A DNA stretch of 64,000 nucleotides from the NCBI GenBank assembly GCA_965223435.1, contig CBDCWQ010000007.1:124001-188000 (forward strand), read 5' to 3'. The DNA comes from CBDCWQ01 sp965223435. Lineage in GTDB: Bacteria; Myxococcota; Kuafuiibacteriia; Kuafuiibacteriales; Kuafuiibacteriaceae. This document shows positions 8,681-18,072 of this stretch, one piece after another; position 1 is the stretch's first letter; every line of letters begins with the position of its first letter. The position numbers and the translations under genes are program-made. Below the pieces are notes generated by a model, which did no database searches, was not told the origin of the DNA, and saw nothing but the letters and a program-made list of their open reading frames with translations.

Positions 8681-10591
8681 ATGACCCTTGACGCCCAGGT
8701 GCCGGCAGGCCCTATCGAACAAAAATGGGATAAACACCGTTTTGATCTCAAGCTGGTAAACCCCGCCAACAAACGCAAACACACGGTCATTGTGGTCGGG
8801 ACCGGATTGGCGGGCGCGTCGGCGAGCGCGAGCCTGGCGGAGCTCGGCTACCGTGTACACACCTTTTGTTTTCAAGACAGTCCCCGGAGGGCCCACAGCA
8901 TTGCGGCCCAAGGGGGAATCAACGCGGCCAAAAACTATCAAAACGACGGCGACAGCGTCTTTCGCCTCTTCTACGACACCGTCAAGGGCGGCGACTACCG
9001 CTCCCGCGAGGCCAACGTGCACCGGCTCGCCCAAGTCTCGGTGGATATTATCGACCAGTGCGTGGCCCAAGGTGTGCCCTTCGCTCGAGACTACGGGGGG
9101 CTGCTTGCCAACCGATCCTTTGGGGGCGCCCAAGTCTCGAGAACCTTTTATGCCCGGGGTCAGACCGGCCAGCAGCTCTTGATCGGAGCCTACAGCGCGC
9201 TTATGCGCCAAGCATCACTCGGTCGAGTCACACTGCATCCCCGCCAAGAAATGCTCGATTTGGTGGTGATCGATGGCCGAGCCCGAGGCATCGTCACCCG
9301 TGACCTGGTGACCGGACGCCTCGAGTCCTGGGTGGCGGATGCGGTGTGCCTCGCCACCGGTGGGTACTCAACCGTCTACTTTCTTTCGACAAATGCCAAA
9401 GGGTGCAACGTCACAGCGGCCTGGCGAGCCCACAAGCGGGGCGCTTTTTTTGCGAACCCCTGTTACACCCAGATCCATCCCACATGCATCCCCGTCGCGG
9501 GTGAGCACCAGTCCAAACTGACCCTCATGAGTGAGAGTTTGCGCAACGATGGTCGTGTCTGGGTCCCCGAACAGGCCAAGGACCCGAGACCTCCTCACGA
9601 GATCCCCGAAGCCGCGCGAGACTACTATCTAGAGCGAAAATATCCGTCGTTCGGAAACCTCGTTCCACGAGACGTCGCATCCCGCAACGCCAAAGAACAG
9701 TGCGATGCGGGTAAAGGCGTGGGCGCCACGGGATACGGGGTCTATCTGGACTTTAAAGATGCCATCGAGCGCGACGGGCTGGAAACGATTCGGGCCAAAT
9801 ACGGCAACCTGTTTGATATGTACCACGAGATTACCGGGGAAAGTGCGTATCAATCACCCATGCGCATCTACCCCGCGCCGCACTACACGATGGGCGGGCT
9901 CTGGGTTGACTATAACCTGATGAGCAACCTCCCGGGCCTCTTCGTCCTGGGCGAGGCGAATTTTTCGGACCACGGCGCCAACCGGTTGGGCGCGAGTGCA
10001 TTGATGCAGGGACTTGCAGACGGTTATTTCATCATTCCATACACGATCGGCGCCTATCTCTCTCAAGGCTGTGAGCCCGTGACCACCGACCATCCGGAGG
10101 CCGTGGCTGCGCAAAAATTGGCTGAGGAGCGCTTGACGGCTCTTCTTCAGGTTCAAGGAACGCGCACGGTCGACAGTTTTCATCGCCAGCTGGGGCGTAT
10201 GATGTGGAACGACTGCGGAATGAGCCGAAACGAAGCCGGCTTGGAGCGACTCCTGACAGAAATTCCCGCACTCAGAGCCGAGTTTTGGGAAAACGTCAAC
10301 GTCGTCGGCAGCCAGGGCGGCTTCAATCAATGTTTGGAGCGCGCCGGCCGGGTTGCTGACTTTCTTGAATTTGCCGAGATCATGGCGAAAGATGCCTTGA
10401 ATCGTCGCGAGTCGTGTGGCGGTCATTTTCGCGACGAGTTCCAAACCGAAGAAGGCGAAGCAAAACGTGACGACGACAACTTCCGCTACGTGGCTGCGTG
10501 GGAATTTCAAGGCGTTGGCCGCCCCCCCACCCTGCACCAAGAACCTCTTGAGTTCGAAAACGTGAAACTGACCCAGCGGAGCTACAAGTAA
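8681..10591 (+). CDS. sdhA: Succinate dehydrogenase / fumarate reductase flavoprotein subunit
   Basis: Catalytic FAD subunit oxidising succinate to fumarate (636 aa). It shows the dinucleotide motif VVGTGLAGASASASLAELG near residue 40, the HSIAAQGGINAAKNY segment whose His normally carries the covalent FAD, the active-site HPTCIP region, and the C-terminal GEANFSDHGANRLGASALMQGLADG motif. ATG at 8681 has a good ribosome site (GGAGAACGG) just upstream. The length and the sdhC-sdhA-sdhB order fit the b558-type enzyme found in delta-type bacteria, Bacteroidetes and Bacillus. The stop codon overlaps the sdhB start by one base (TAATG). Confidence 0.97.
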   Translation: MTLDAQVPAGPIEQKWDKHRFDLKLVNPANKRKHTVIVVGTGLAGASASASLAELGYRVHTFCFQDSPRRAHSIAAQGGINAAKNYQNDGDSVFRLFYDTVKGGDYRSREANVHRLAQVSVDIIDQCVAQGVPFARDYGGLLANRSFGGAQVSRTFYARGQTGQQLLIGAYSALMRQASLGRVTLHPRQEMLDLVVIDGRARGIVTRDLVTGRLESWVADAVCLATGGYSTVYFLSTNAKGCNVTAAWRAHKRGAFFANPCYTQIHPTCIPVAGEHQSKLTLMSESLRNDGRVWVPEQAKDPRPPHEIPEAARDYYLERKYPSFGNLVPRDVASRNAKEQCDAGKGVGATGYGVYLDFKDAIERDGLETIRAKYGNLFDMYHEITGESAYQSPMRIYPAPHYTMGGLWVDYNLMSNLPGLFVLGEANFSDHGANRLGASALMQGLADGYFIIPYTIGAYLSQGCEPVTTDHPEAVAAQKLAEERLTALLQVQGTRTVDSFHRQLGRMMWNDCGMSRNEAGLERLLTEIPALRAEFWENVNVVGSQGGFNQCLERAGRVADFLEFAEIMAKDALNRRESCGGHFRDEFQTEEGEAKRDDDNFRYVAAWEFQGVGRPPTLHQEPLEFENVKLTQRSYK

Positions 10592-11334
10592 TGGAGTTCA
10601 TTTTACAAGTTTGGCGGCAGGCCAGCCCAAAAAGCGCCGGGCAATTTGTGACCTATGAGGCCAAGGGCGTTTCGGAAGACAGTTCGTTTTTGGAAATGCT
10701 TGATGTCCTGAACGACGCACTTGAGGCCCGAGGCGAAGATCCGATAGCCTTCGATTCCGACTGCCGCGAGGGTATTTGCGGCATGTGCGGCATGATGATC
10801 AATGGCCGCGCCCATGGGCCGGGTGTAGGGACCACGACGTGCCAACTCTACATGCGGCAGTTTCGGGACGGCGAGACCCTCGTCCTTGAGCCCTTTCGCG
10901 CCGCAGCCTTCCCCGTGACGAAGGATCTGGTGGTCGACCGCTCGGCCTTCGATGACATCATCCAAAACGGGGGCTACATCTCGGTCAACACCGGGGCCGC
11001 GCCCGATGCCAATGCCTTGCCCGTCCCCAAAGATGTGGCCGAACGGGCGATGGATGCGGCCGCATGCATCGGCTGTGGTGCGTGCGTTGCTTCCTGCAAA
11101 AACGCGTCGGCGATGCTTTTTGTGGGTGCCAAGGTTGCCCATCTCAAGGAGCTGCCCCAGGGTCGGCCGGAGCGGAGCCGCCGCGTCTTACGTATGGTCC
11201 AAACCATGGATGAGAAGGGCTTCGGGAATTGCACCAACGAATATGAATGTGAAGCCCACTGCCCGAAGCAGATTTCAGTGTCCAACATTGCTCGGATGAA
11301 CCGCGACTACCTTTGGGCGAAAATCGTCGGCTGA
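10591..11334 (+). CDS. sdhB: Succinate dehydrogenase / fumarate reductase iron-sulfur subunit
   Basis: Electron-transfer subunit with three iron-sulfur clusters, linking the SdhA flavin to the SdhC quinone site (247 aa). The plant-type [2Fe-2S] motif DCREGICGMCGMMINGRAHG is near residues 56-75. The two ferredoxin-type cysteine groups are CIGCGACVASC near residue 158 and CEAHCPKQIS near residue 220. The start overlaps the sdhA stop by one base, implying coupled translation. The last gene of the operon; no convincing terminator was found in the 130 bases before parC. Confidence 0.97.
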   Translation: MEFILQVWRQASPKSAGQFVTYEAKGVSEDSSFLEMLDVLNDALEARGEDPIAFDSDCREGICGMCGMMINGRAHGPGVGTTTCQLYMRQFRDGETLVLEPFRAAAFPVTKDLVVDRSAFDDIIQNGGYISVNTGAAPDANALPVPKDVAERAMDAAACIGCGACVASCKNASAMLFVGAKVAHLKELPQGRPERSRRVLRMVQTMDEKGFGNCTNEYECEAHCPKQISVSNIARMNRDYLWAKIVG

Positions 11335-11464
11335 CCAGCCGTGGGTCAAAGTTTGGCCCCCTACGTCAGAGGACTGGCCCTGGTTCCCTCCCAGTTTTGT
11401 GGATGGGCTTATCGGAAAACTACGGGAAAACTGAAGATCCATGGTAGGAGGGCCGGCCACAGCC

Positions 11465-13783
11465 ATGAATCCAGAGATTTCAGACGTTGCCCTTAGCGAA
11501 GAGGCCCGCCGCCTGTACCTCAACTACGCCCTAAGCGTCATCACCGCCCGCGCGCTTCCCGATGTGCGCGACGGCCTGAAGCCCGTCCAGCGGCGCATTC
11601 TGTTTGCCATGCACCACGAGCTGCATCTGCGTCCTGATGGTAAACCCGCAAAATGTGCGCGCATCGTCGGCGACGTCATCGGCAAGTACCATCCCCACGG
11701 AGATACGGCGATCTACGATGCCTTGGTTCGCATGGCCCAGGACTGGGTGATGCGGGTCCCGTTGGTGGAAGGGCAAGGGAATTTTGGCTCCATCGACGGG
11801 GATGCTGCGGCCGCCTACCGGTATACGGAGGCCCGGCTTCAAAAGATTGCGGTCGAGCTTCTGCTCGAGCTGAAGGACAAGACGGTCGACTACCGGCCTA
11901 CGTTCGATGCCACGCGGTTTGAGCCCGTGGTTCTCCCCGCGCGTTTTCCCAATCTTTTGGTCAACGGCGCTCAAGGTATCGCGGTCGGGATGGCGACCAG
12001 CATCCCTCCGCATAACCTCGGTGAGGTTTCAGACGCACTCGTCGCTCTGATCGATGATCGAGATGCAAGCCTGCCGGCTCTCTTGCGCCGCATTAAGGGA
12101 CCCGATTTTCCCACGGGCGGGGAGCTTTTAAGTTCCAAGGCGGAGCTTCGGAAAATCTATGAGACGGGCCAAGGCAGCGTGCGCGTGCGTGGGCAATGGA
12201 AGACCGAAACCACCAAAGGTTCGACTCACATTGTCATCACCTCCATTCCTTATTCACTCGAAAAGCAATCACTGGTCGAAAAGATTGCCGACGTTATCAT
12301 TCGCAAGAAACTTCCGAGTTTAACCGATGTAAGGGATGAATCCACGGATACCATCCGCATCGTGCTCGAGATCCAAAAAAGCGCGAACCCTGAGCTCGTC
12401 ATGGCGTACCTCATGAAACATACGCCGCTCATGAACAATGTTGGCGTCAATCTGACGTGTTTGATCCCCACCGAGAACCGTGAACTCACGACGCCCGCGA
12501 GGCTCGGCCTCCGGGAAATCCTACTTCAATTCCTTGAGTTTCGGTTCGAAGTTGTCACCAAACGTTTGGAGCACGAGCTCAAACAAAACGAAGACCGCCT
12601 TCACGTCCTAGAAGGCCTTGAGCAGGTTTTTGATGCCCTCGACGAGATCATCCGGATCATTCGGCGGAGCGACGGGAAACAAGACGCGCAAAAGAGCATC
12701 ATGAAAAAGTTTGGCATCGACGAGGTGCAAACCGATGCGATTTTGGAGCTCAAGCTTTACCGTCTGGCTAAACTTGAGATTTTGCTCATTCGAAAAGAGG
12801 CAGATGAGAAGCGGTCTGCCGTCAAGAGGCTGCGTGGCCTGCTCAAGAGCCCGACCAAGCGATGGAAGGTCGTGCGTGACGAAATCATGGAGATTCGATA
12901 CGCCTACAAGGACAAGAGGCGAACCAAGGTTTTGGGCGCGGTCGATGAGCCCGAATTTTCGGCGGAGGACTTCATCCACGATGAAGATTCCATGGTCATC
13001 GTGACCCGCCGCGGCTGGGTTAAACGACAGCAAACGGTCCGGGACTTGGCAAGCACCCGAACCAAGGATGGCGACTACGTACTCGCGTGCCTTGGCGGGT
13101 CCACCAAGGCCACGGTGCTCTTTTTTTCGACACACGGATATGCGTACGTGACCAGAATTGCAGATTTGCCGTCCTCAACGGGGTACGGAGATCCACTCCA
13201 AAAGTATTTCAAATTTGACGATGGAGAAGGCATTGTTGGGGCACTCAGCCTCGATCCGCGCATGATTCAGCTGCCCGAAGAAGCCACCGATTTTGATGGA
13301 ACCCCCATGCGCCCATACGCGGTGGCCATCACCGAACAGGGTATGGCTTTGAGATTTCCGCTGGCCCCTCACCGGGAACCTTCTACCCGCGCGGGTAGAA
13401 GGTTCATGAGGCTGAATGACGGCGATCGGGTGCTCAGTGCCTTTTGTGTAGAAGGGTCGCACTACCTGATCGCGTGCGCGGACGATGGGCACGCGCTTGC
13501 TGTAGCCCCCGAAGAGGTGCCGCTGTTGGCGGGTCCAGGAAAGGGCGCCACCCTCATCAAATTGGCCAAGAACGCCCGATTGATTGGGGCTGCCGGTGCG
13601 CCATCGCTTCGGGTCGGGCCCCTGGTTGTCAAGACCGAAAAAGGGAAGGAACATGAACTTTTTGCGGAGAGCCTGTTGGGCAAGAGAGCAGGACGCGGCA
13701 AACAGGTCGTCAAGAGGTCTAAGTTCCAAGAAGTCGTCCATTTTCTCCCTGAAATTCCAACCTTGAACGGTGGAACAGCATGA
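11465..13783 (+). CDS. parC: DNA topoisomerase IV subunit A (ParC-type)
   Basis: Type IIA topoisomerase breakage-reunion subunit, acting with ParE to decatenate DNA. Conserved features: LPDVRDGLKPVQRRILFAM, KYHPHGDTAIYDALVRMAQ, GNFGSIDGDAAAAYRYTEARL and the IGV/GMAT gate segment. With the start at ATG 11465 (after a GGAGGG site) the catalytic Tyr is residue 120, the same number as E. coli ParC. In the first C-terminal blade, the place of the GyrA box (QRRGGRG) is occupied by unrelated sequence (TRTKDGDYV), so ParC is preferred to GyrA. ATG at 11441 is an alternative start. The stop overlaps the start of parE (ATGA). Confidence 0.88.
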   Translation: MNPEISDVALSEEARRLYLNYALSVITARALPDVRDGLKPVQRRILFAMHHELHLRPDGKPAKCARIVGDVIGKYHPHGDTAIYDALVRMAQDWVMRVPLVEGQGNFGSIDGDAAAAYRYTEARLQKIAVELLLELKDKTVDYRPTFDATRFEPVVLPARFPNLLVNGAQGIAVGMATSIPPHNLGEVSDALVALIDDRDASLPALLRRIKGPDFPTGGELLSSKAELRKIYETGQGSVRVRGQWKTETTKGSTHIVITSIPYSLEKQSLVEKIADVIIRKKLPSLTDVRDESTDTIRIVLEIQKSANPELVMAYLMKHTPLMNNVGVNLTCLIPTENRELTTPARLGLREILLQFLEFRFEVVTKRLEHELKQNEDRLHVLEGLEQVFDALDEIIRIIRRSDGKQDAQKSIMKKFGIDEVQTDAILELKLYRLAKLEILLIRKEADEKRSAVKRLRGLLKSPTKRWKVVRDEIMEIRYAYKDKRRTKVLGAVDEPEFSAEDFIHDEDSMVIVTRRGWVKRQQTVRDLASTRTKDGDYVLACLGGSTKATVLFFSTHGYAYVTRIADLPSSTGYGDPLQKYFKFDDGEGIVGALSLDPRMIQLPEEATDFDGTPMRPYAVAITEQGMALRFPLAPHREPSTRAGRRFMRLNDGDRVLSAFCVEGSHYLIACADDGHALAVAPEEVPLLAGPGKGATLIKLAKNARLIGAAGAPSLRVGPLVVKTEKGKEHELFAESLLGKRAGRGKQVVKRSKFQEVVHFLPEIPTLNGGTA

Positions 13784-15711
13784 GTCAGCGACAGAGCCCC
13801 AAAAAAGCGACCAAGTACGACGCCGAGGACATCAAAGTCCTTGAAGGCCTGGAGCCGGTGCGGATGCGTCCCGGCATGTATATCGGCGGCACCGATAGAC
13901 ACGGGTATCATCACCTGCTGCGCGAGATTTTGGATAACTCTATCGATGAAGTCATCAATGGCCACGCAAAGGCCGTAGTTGTGGTCCTCGACGAGGATCA
14001 TCGAGGGGTCAGCATCGAAGACGACGGACGCGGCATCCCCGTCGCGGTCATGAAAAAGTACAAGAAGCCCGCGGTGGAAGTCATCCTCTGTACGCTGCAC
14101 GCTGGAGGCAAGTTCGGCCAAGACAGCTACGAGGTTTCAGGGGGGCTTCATGGTGTCGGCTCGTCGGTGGTCAATGCCTTGTCCGAAGAAATGACGGTGT
14201 GGATCAAGCGTGACGGCCACGAATGGACGCAAAGCTACGCACAAGGAAAGGCCAAGGGACGCCTCAAGAAGCTTTCGGCAACGCGCCGCCACGGAACGAA
14301 GATTCATTTTCGCCCCGATCCCGCCATCTTCAACATGACGGCGCGTTTTGATCCCAAACGCGTCACCGAGTTGCTCGAAAGCAAAGCGTACCTGCACGGC
14401 CGAGTAACCATTCGATACAAGGATTCCAAGTCAGGTGAGGAACGTACTTTTCATCACCCCGAGGGCCTGAAAGAGTACCTTCCCAAGGTCATCGAAGACC
14501 GAAAGCGGCAGCCGGTACACAAGGATACTTTTCACTTTGAGCATGAGGAGCATCCCCGGACCCAAGTCATCCTGGCGTGGACAGATGCCACCGATGAATT
14601 GGTTTTGAGCTTCGCCAATGGGGTACGCACCCGAGACGGAGGTACCCACGAATCGGGGCTCAGACAGGCGGTCGTCAAAGCGGTTCGAGCCTATATGAAG
14701 GCCAAGAAGCGAACGCCAAAAGGGGTTACGATAAGCGCTGACGACATTCGAGAGGGTCTGACATGCATCTTGTCAGTCTACATTCCAGAACCCCAGTTTC
14801 AGGGCCAGACCAAGGGCCGCCTCAACAACCCTGAAGCACAAGGGCTCGTAGAGAATCTGATAACCCCGAAGCTCGAACAATGGCTGCTGTCCCATGGCAG
14901 CATTGCCGATGCGATCAGCGATCGCGTCGAGCTCGCTGCGAGAGCGAGGGCCGCGTCGCGGGTGGCGGCCCAGCAGGTTACGCGTAAGTCTGCCGTATCC
15001 CACCGCCTCAACCTCCCCGGAAAACTGGCGGACTGTTCGAGTACCAATCCTCGCAATTCAGAGCTTTTCATTGTCGAGGGCGATTCCGCCGGGGGCTCGG
15101 CTAAAAAGGGGCGCGACCGGAAAACGCAAGCCATTTTGCCCCTACGGGGAAAAGTGCTGAACACCATGCAGGCCTCACTCGCCAAAGTGATGGAAAATAA
15201 GGAGCTTGGAAACATTGTGTCCGCCCTGGGATGCGGGATTGGGCCCAAGTTCGATAAGGTGAAGCTTCGATACGATCGGGTCTTCTTGCTGATGGATGCA
15301 GACTCTGACGGGCATCATATCTCGACTTTGCTTCTGACGTTTTTTGTGAAGCACATGCCGCAACTTGTGGAGGGAGGACACATCTACCTCGCCCAACCGC
15401 CGCTGTACCGTGTAGATGCCGCGAAGGAGACGTATTGGGCGCTCGACGAGGCTGAACGCAATCGGATCATCGAAAAACTGCCCAAAAATGCTCGAGCCGA
15501 AGTCAGTCGCTTCAAAGGCCTGGGCGAAATGAACGCCGAAGAGCTCAAGATGACGACCCTCGACCCCAAACGCCGAAGGGCCGTCCGGGTCCTCTTGGAC
15601 GATGACAGCGGCGAGACCATGCAGGAATTGATGGGCCGAGATCCCGCGGTCCGGTATCGATTCATCATGGAGCACGCGTCACTGACGGATGCAGCGGCCC
15701 TTGATGTGTAA
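13780..15711 (+). CDS. parE: DNA topoisomerase IV subunit B (ParE-type)
   Basis: ATPase subunit partnering ParC (643 aa). The GHKL ATP site is visible: REILDNSIDEVING (catalytic Glu and Asn), EDDGRGIPV, GGKFGQDSYEVSGGLHGVGSSVVNALS. The TOPRIM domain follows, with LFIVEGDSAGGSAKKGRDR near residue 433, PLRGKVLNT and DADSDGHH near residue 506, and the C-terminal RFKGLGEMNAEEL. The length matches ParE and short GyrB forms. It overlaps parC by four bases, so the two subunits are translationally coupled, in the order A then B. Confidence 0.9.
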   Translation: MSQRQSPKKATKYDAEDIKVLEGLEPVRMRPGMYIGGTDRHGYHHLLREILDNSIDEVINGHAKAVVVVLDEDHRGVSIEDDGRGIPVAVMKKYKKPAVEVILCTLHAGGKFGQDSYEVSGGLHGVGSSVVNALSEEMTVWIKRDGHEWTQSYAQGKAKGRLKKLSATRRHGTKIHFRPDPAIFNMTARFDPKRVTELLESKAYLHGRVTIRYKDSKSGEERTFHHPEGLKEYLPKVIEDRKRQPVHKDTFHFEHEEHPRTQVILAWTDATDELVLSFANGVRTRDGGTHESGLRQAVVKAVRAYMKAKKRTPKGVTISADDIREGLTCILSVYIPEPQFQGQTKGRLNNPEAQGLVENLITPKLEQWLLSHGSIADAISDRVELAARARAASRVAAQQVTRKSAVSHRLNLPGKLADCSSTNPRNSELFIVEGDSAGGSAKKGRDRKTQAILPLRGKVLNTMQASLAKVMENKELGNIVSALGCGIGPKFDKVKLRYDRVFLLMDADSDGHHISTLLLTFFVKHMPQLVEGGHIYLAQPPLYRVDAAKETYWALDEAERNRIIEKLPKNARAEVSRFKGLGEMNAEELKMTTLDPKRRRAVRVLLDDDSGETMQELMGRDPAVRYRFIMEHASLTDAAALDV

Positions 15712-16099
15712 GGTTATGAAGGTTTGTCGGACCCCTTTTCGGCCTCGTACCACACCATTTCGCATGCATGTGCATCAGGTGCGAAAGGTCATGAAGACCC
15801 TTCGCTCTGCCCTGCATCTCTGACCTTTCCCGGCATGGCCCCACCCGCCGAACTTCACCCAAGTTTTTGCATCGAAACGTCCGGTTTTATTAGTGTGTTT
15901 GACTTCACCCTTTTTGGCGCTGCTTCTGGAGTTCCGCGCGAGATGACGGTGACGGGCCCCGCCGTTCGCGCGAAACATCCTTCTTGGGGCCTTGAGCAGA
16001 TTGTGCCGGGGCGCGTTCTTGACAGCATCTCCTATCGGCTCCATGATGCGCCAGTCACGCTGCAGTATGTTCAAGTAAATTCAGGAGCTACAAAGACCG
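15712..16099. other. Intergenic region after parE
   Basis: 388 bases with no gene I can support. A plus-strand open frame from 15724 to 16113 has no recognisable protein character and ends inside the next gene. The only functional signal seen is a sigma-70-like promoter near 16019-16047, described separately. No terminator with a T-run was found directly after parE. Confidence 0.5.
16019..16047 (+). promoter_or_regulatory. Putative sigma-70 promoter for the RHH genes
   Basis: A perfect TTGACA at 16019-16024 is followed after 17 bases by CATGAT at 16042-16047 (4 of 6 matches to TATAAT). The predicted start near 16054 would leave a leader of about 45 bases before the first RHH gene at 16100, which has an AGGAG site at 16083-16087. 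Confidence 0.45.
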
Positions 16100-16294
16100 A
16101 TGGCGAATACTGATAAACGCAAGCAGTCCCTCTATTTCCCTGAGGAGATGCTCAAAGAAATCCAGGACGAGGCGAACCGCCAGGACAGGTCGTTGTCGTG
16201 GATCGTTCAGCAGGCTTGGCGGATCGCACGCACGGAGATCATGAGATTTCCCTCTGTGAACGATGTGCTCGAGTCTGGCAGGAGCGACGACTAG
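16100..16294 (+). CDS. Small ribbon-helix-helix protein, copy 1
   Basis: A 64-aa protein with a short beta strand (KQSLYFPEEMLKEI) followed by two helices (QDEANRQDRSLSWIVQQAWRIAR), the layout of Arc/MetJ-type ribbon-helix-helix DNA-binding proteins. It resembles small RHH proteins I recall from myxobacteria (TIGR04563-like), but that family name is uncertain. The start is supported by AGGAG 12 bases upstream. It is a paralogue of the next gene; both end with a conserved PSxNDV motif before a variable tail. Probably a transcriptional regulator acting as a dimer; no operator was identified. Confidence 0.75.
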   Translation: MANTDKRKQSLYFPEEMLKEIQDEANRQDRSLSWIVQQAWRIARTEIMRFPSVNDVLESGRSDD

Positions 16295-16383
16295 TCCTCC
16301 GTTCACACCCTTGAAGTGACCAGCCGCTTTGCGGCCAGGTGTTTCGTTGTGTGCACAGAGAACTGTCATCGACAGGAGCCACT

Positions 16384-16572
16384 ATGAGCGGCGGTGTAAA
16401 ACAAAGTCTTTATTTTCCCCGAGAGATGCTCGAGGAAATGCAACGTGAGGCCAGAAGGCAGGATCGATCCCTTTCGTGGATTGTTCAGCAAGCCTGGAAA
16501 TTGGCAAGGGGGCAGATGAGAAAAATTCCGTCCGCCAACGATGTCATTCAGCCCAGGCCTCGAGAGCCCTGA
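16384..16572 (+). CDS. Small ribbon-helix-helix protein, copy 2
   Basis: A 62-aa paralogue of the preceding protein. The shared core is KQSLYFPxEML and RQDRSLSWIVQQAW, with an identical spacing and the same PSANDV ending. ATG at 16384 is chosen because it follows GACAGGAGCC at normal distance and makes the protein align with copy 1 from its first residues. Two RHH genes in tandem could form homo- or heterodimers. The downstream GGCC-loop-GGCC-TTTTT at 16579-16598 is a weak terminator candidate (only a 4-bp stem). Confidence 0.75.
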   Translation: MSGGVKQSLYFPREMLEEMQREARRQDRSLSWIVQQAWKLARGQMRKIPSANDVIQPRPREP

Positions 16573-16939
16573 GCCTCTGGCCTCCTTGTGGCCTTTTTCG
16601 TGTGTACCCCTTCTGAGCGGCGCCTAGATGTGGTCAGCGTGTAGCGTTTGCGCACGCGTCGGTGTCGGGTGAGGTTCAGAAGGGCTCAGCCTCAACGGCT
16701 CGAGAAATGTTGGCACCCCGCGGGTCCGTACCTTCGGGAGACCAGACAGAGACCTTAGCCTGAACATGGCGGGGCATGGCACCCGTGCTTCCCGCGGGTG
16801 TTGTGCGGGTTCTCAGAGCTCAAACACGTGTTGGGCCGCTCGCCACCGGCAGCAAACCCTACATGAAAGGCGGCCGTATCGCGCCCGCGGCTGGAGCCCG
16901 TTGACCTCAGCGTGCACCGTCGATAGTGGAAGTCCGCGG
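16573..16939. other. Intergenic region between RHH genes and TPR gene
   Basis: 367 bases without a supported gene. The open frame of the TPR gene continues upstream to 16766, but its extra 58 codons are Arg-, Cys- and Ser-rich with no domain and are judged non-coding. A weak hairpin with T5 lies at 16579-16598. Nothing else recognised. Confidence 0.45.
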
Positions 16940-17800
16940 ATGGGTACCGCAGACGATCGGGACCGAAAAAAGAATCAAATCGAGAGCGATCGCTACAATG
17001 CTCGAGGTATTGAGGCGGCTGATCGCAAATGGTTCGACGAAGCTATCCGGGCGTTCAAACGGGCCATTGAGCTCGATCCTGAGTCCGCCCACGCCCACGA
17101 CAACCTGGCCACCGTCTATAGCGAGCAGGGCGAGTACACCCTGGCGCTGGGGGAGTACCTTGAGGCCCTGCGTCTCGAACCGGACAGCGCGACCGCACAC
17201 TACAACCTCGCCTGTTTCTTGTCGGGACAGGCTCATGAGATGGCCATCGAGGAATATTTGACCGCGATCCGGCTTGATTACGACTATCCGGATGCGCACG
17301 TGAATTTGGGGCTTTGTTATGCCGAGGCTGGCGAGTTTCGCAAAGCGATCAGAGAGTTTCGTTTGGCGTGCGATCTAGACCCCCAGGATGCCGGAGCCAA
17401 GCAAGAGCTCGCCGCTGCCCTCATCGATATCGGTGAGTTCCGAGAGGCCATCGTCCACCTCAAAGAAGCGGTCCGCCTCGACCCTACAAGTGCTGATGCC
17501 CACACCGATCTTGGCATTGCCTACGCAGCCCAAGGTTTTTACCAAGAGGCAGAGAGGGCGCTCCAGCGCGCCCAAGAGATAGAGCCCGACGATGTTCTGG
17601 GAACCTATCACCTTGCTGCGCTGTATGCGGCCTGGAACCGCAAGGACGATGCGCTGCTTCTTTTGCAGGCCGCCTTCGACCGAGCGCCCGAGCGTGTTCA
17701 GTTTTGGGCGGAAGCCGATCGGATGTTTGACGGCCTCCGAAAAGATCCCGATTTTACTGCTGTCCTTCGATCGGGCACGAGGCAAGACCCCATATCTTAG
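16940..17800 (+). CDS. Tetratricopeptide repeat protein
   Basis: 286 aa made of about six to seven TPR units of 34 residues, with the usual A..NLA..Y...G...A...Y..AL.L.P pattern (for example AHDNLATVYSEQGEYTLAL, AHYNLACF, AHVNLGLCYAEAGEFRKAI, AHTDLGIAYAAQGFYQEAE). It has no signal peptide or membrane segment, so it is probably a cytoplasmic scaffold. The ATG at 16940 (MGTADDRDRKKN) directly precedes the first repeat. The last repeat is followed by a short domain (LRKDPDFTAVLR) often seen ending such proteins. Binding partner unknown; the neighbours give no direct clue. Confidence 0.8.
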   Translation: MGTADDRDRKKNQIESDRYNARGIEAADRKWFDEAIRAFKRAIELDPESAHAHDNLATVYSEQGEYTLALGEYLEALRLEPDSATAHYNLACFLSGQAHEMAIEEYLTAIRLDYDYPDAHVNLGLCYAEAGEFRKAIREFRLACDLDPQDAGAKQELAAALIDIGEFREAIVHLKEAVRLDPTSADAHTDLGIAYAAQGFYQEAERALQRAQEIEPDDVLGTYHLAALYAAWNRKDDALLLLQAAFDRAPERVQFWAEADRMFDGLRKDPDFTAVLRSGTRQDPIS

Positions 17801-18072
17801 GGCTCACCGCCAAAAGAGAGGCCCGGCTTTTCGGTGATCCTCAGTTCACAGACTCTACGCCCGGAACCGTCCCGCATGGCACCGAACCCACTTTCGAGGT
17901 CTGGGTGGGCCCTGGCCTCGTTCAATCCCTATTGCGGAAAACGATCCGCAGGTTCACAATAAATCCATGGTTCCTGCCATAGCCCGTCAAGATGTTGGGG
18001 GGCCCAAAAGCCCTGCCCCCATATCTGGGGTTGCGTTGTGCGGGAGCCCTGATTAGACAGGAGCCCCGATCG

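Noticed and set aside
11465..15711. gyrA-gyrB
   Set aside because: The first C-terminal blade lacks the GyrA box, the active Tyr falls at residue 120 as in ParC, and the overlapping order fits topoisomerase IV better; a gyrase role is not fully excluded.
15724..16113. 129-aa plus-strand open frame after parE
   Set aside because: No ribosome site, no domain character, and it overlaps the start of the RHH gene in another frame.
16579..16598. GGCC-loop-GGCC-TTTTT as terminator of the RHH genes
   Set aside because: Only four base pairs in the stem; noted but not strong enough to list as a feature.
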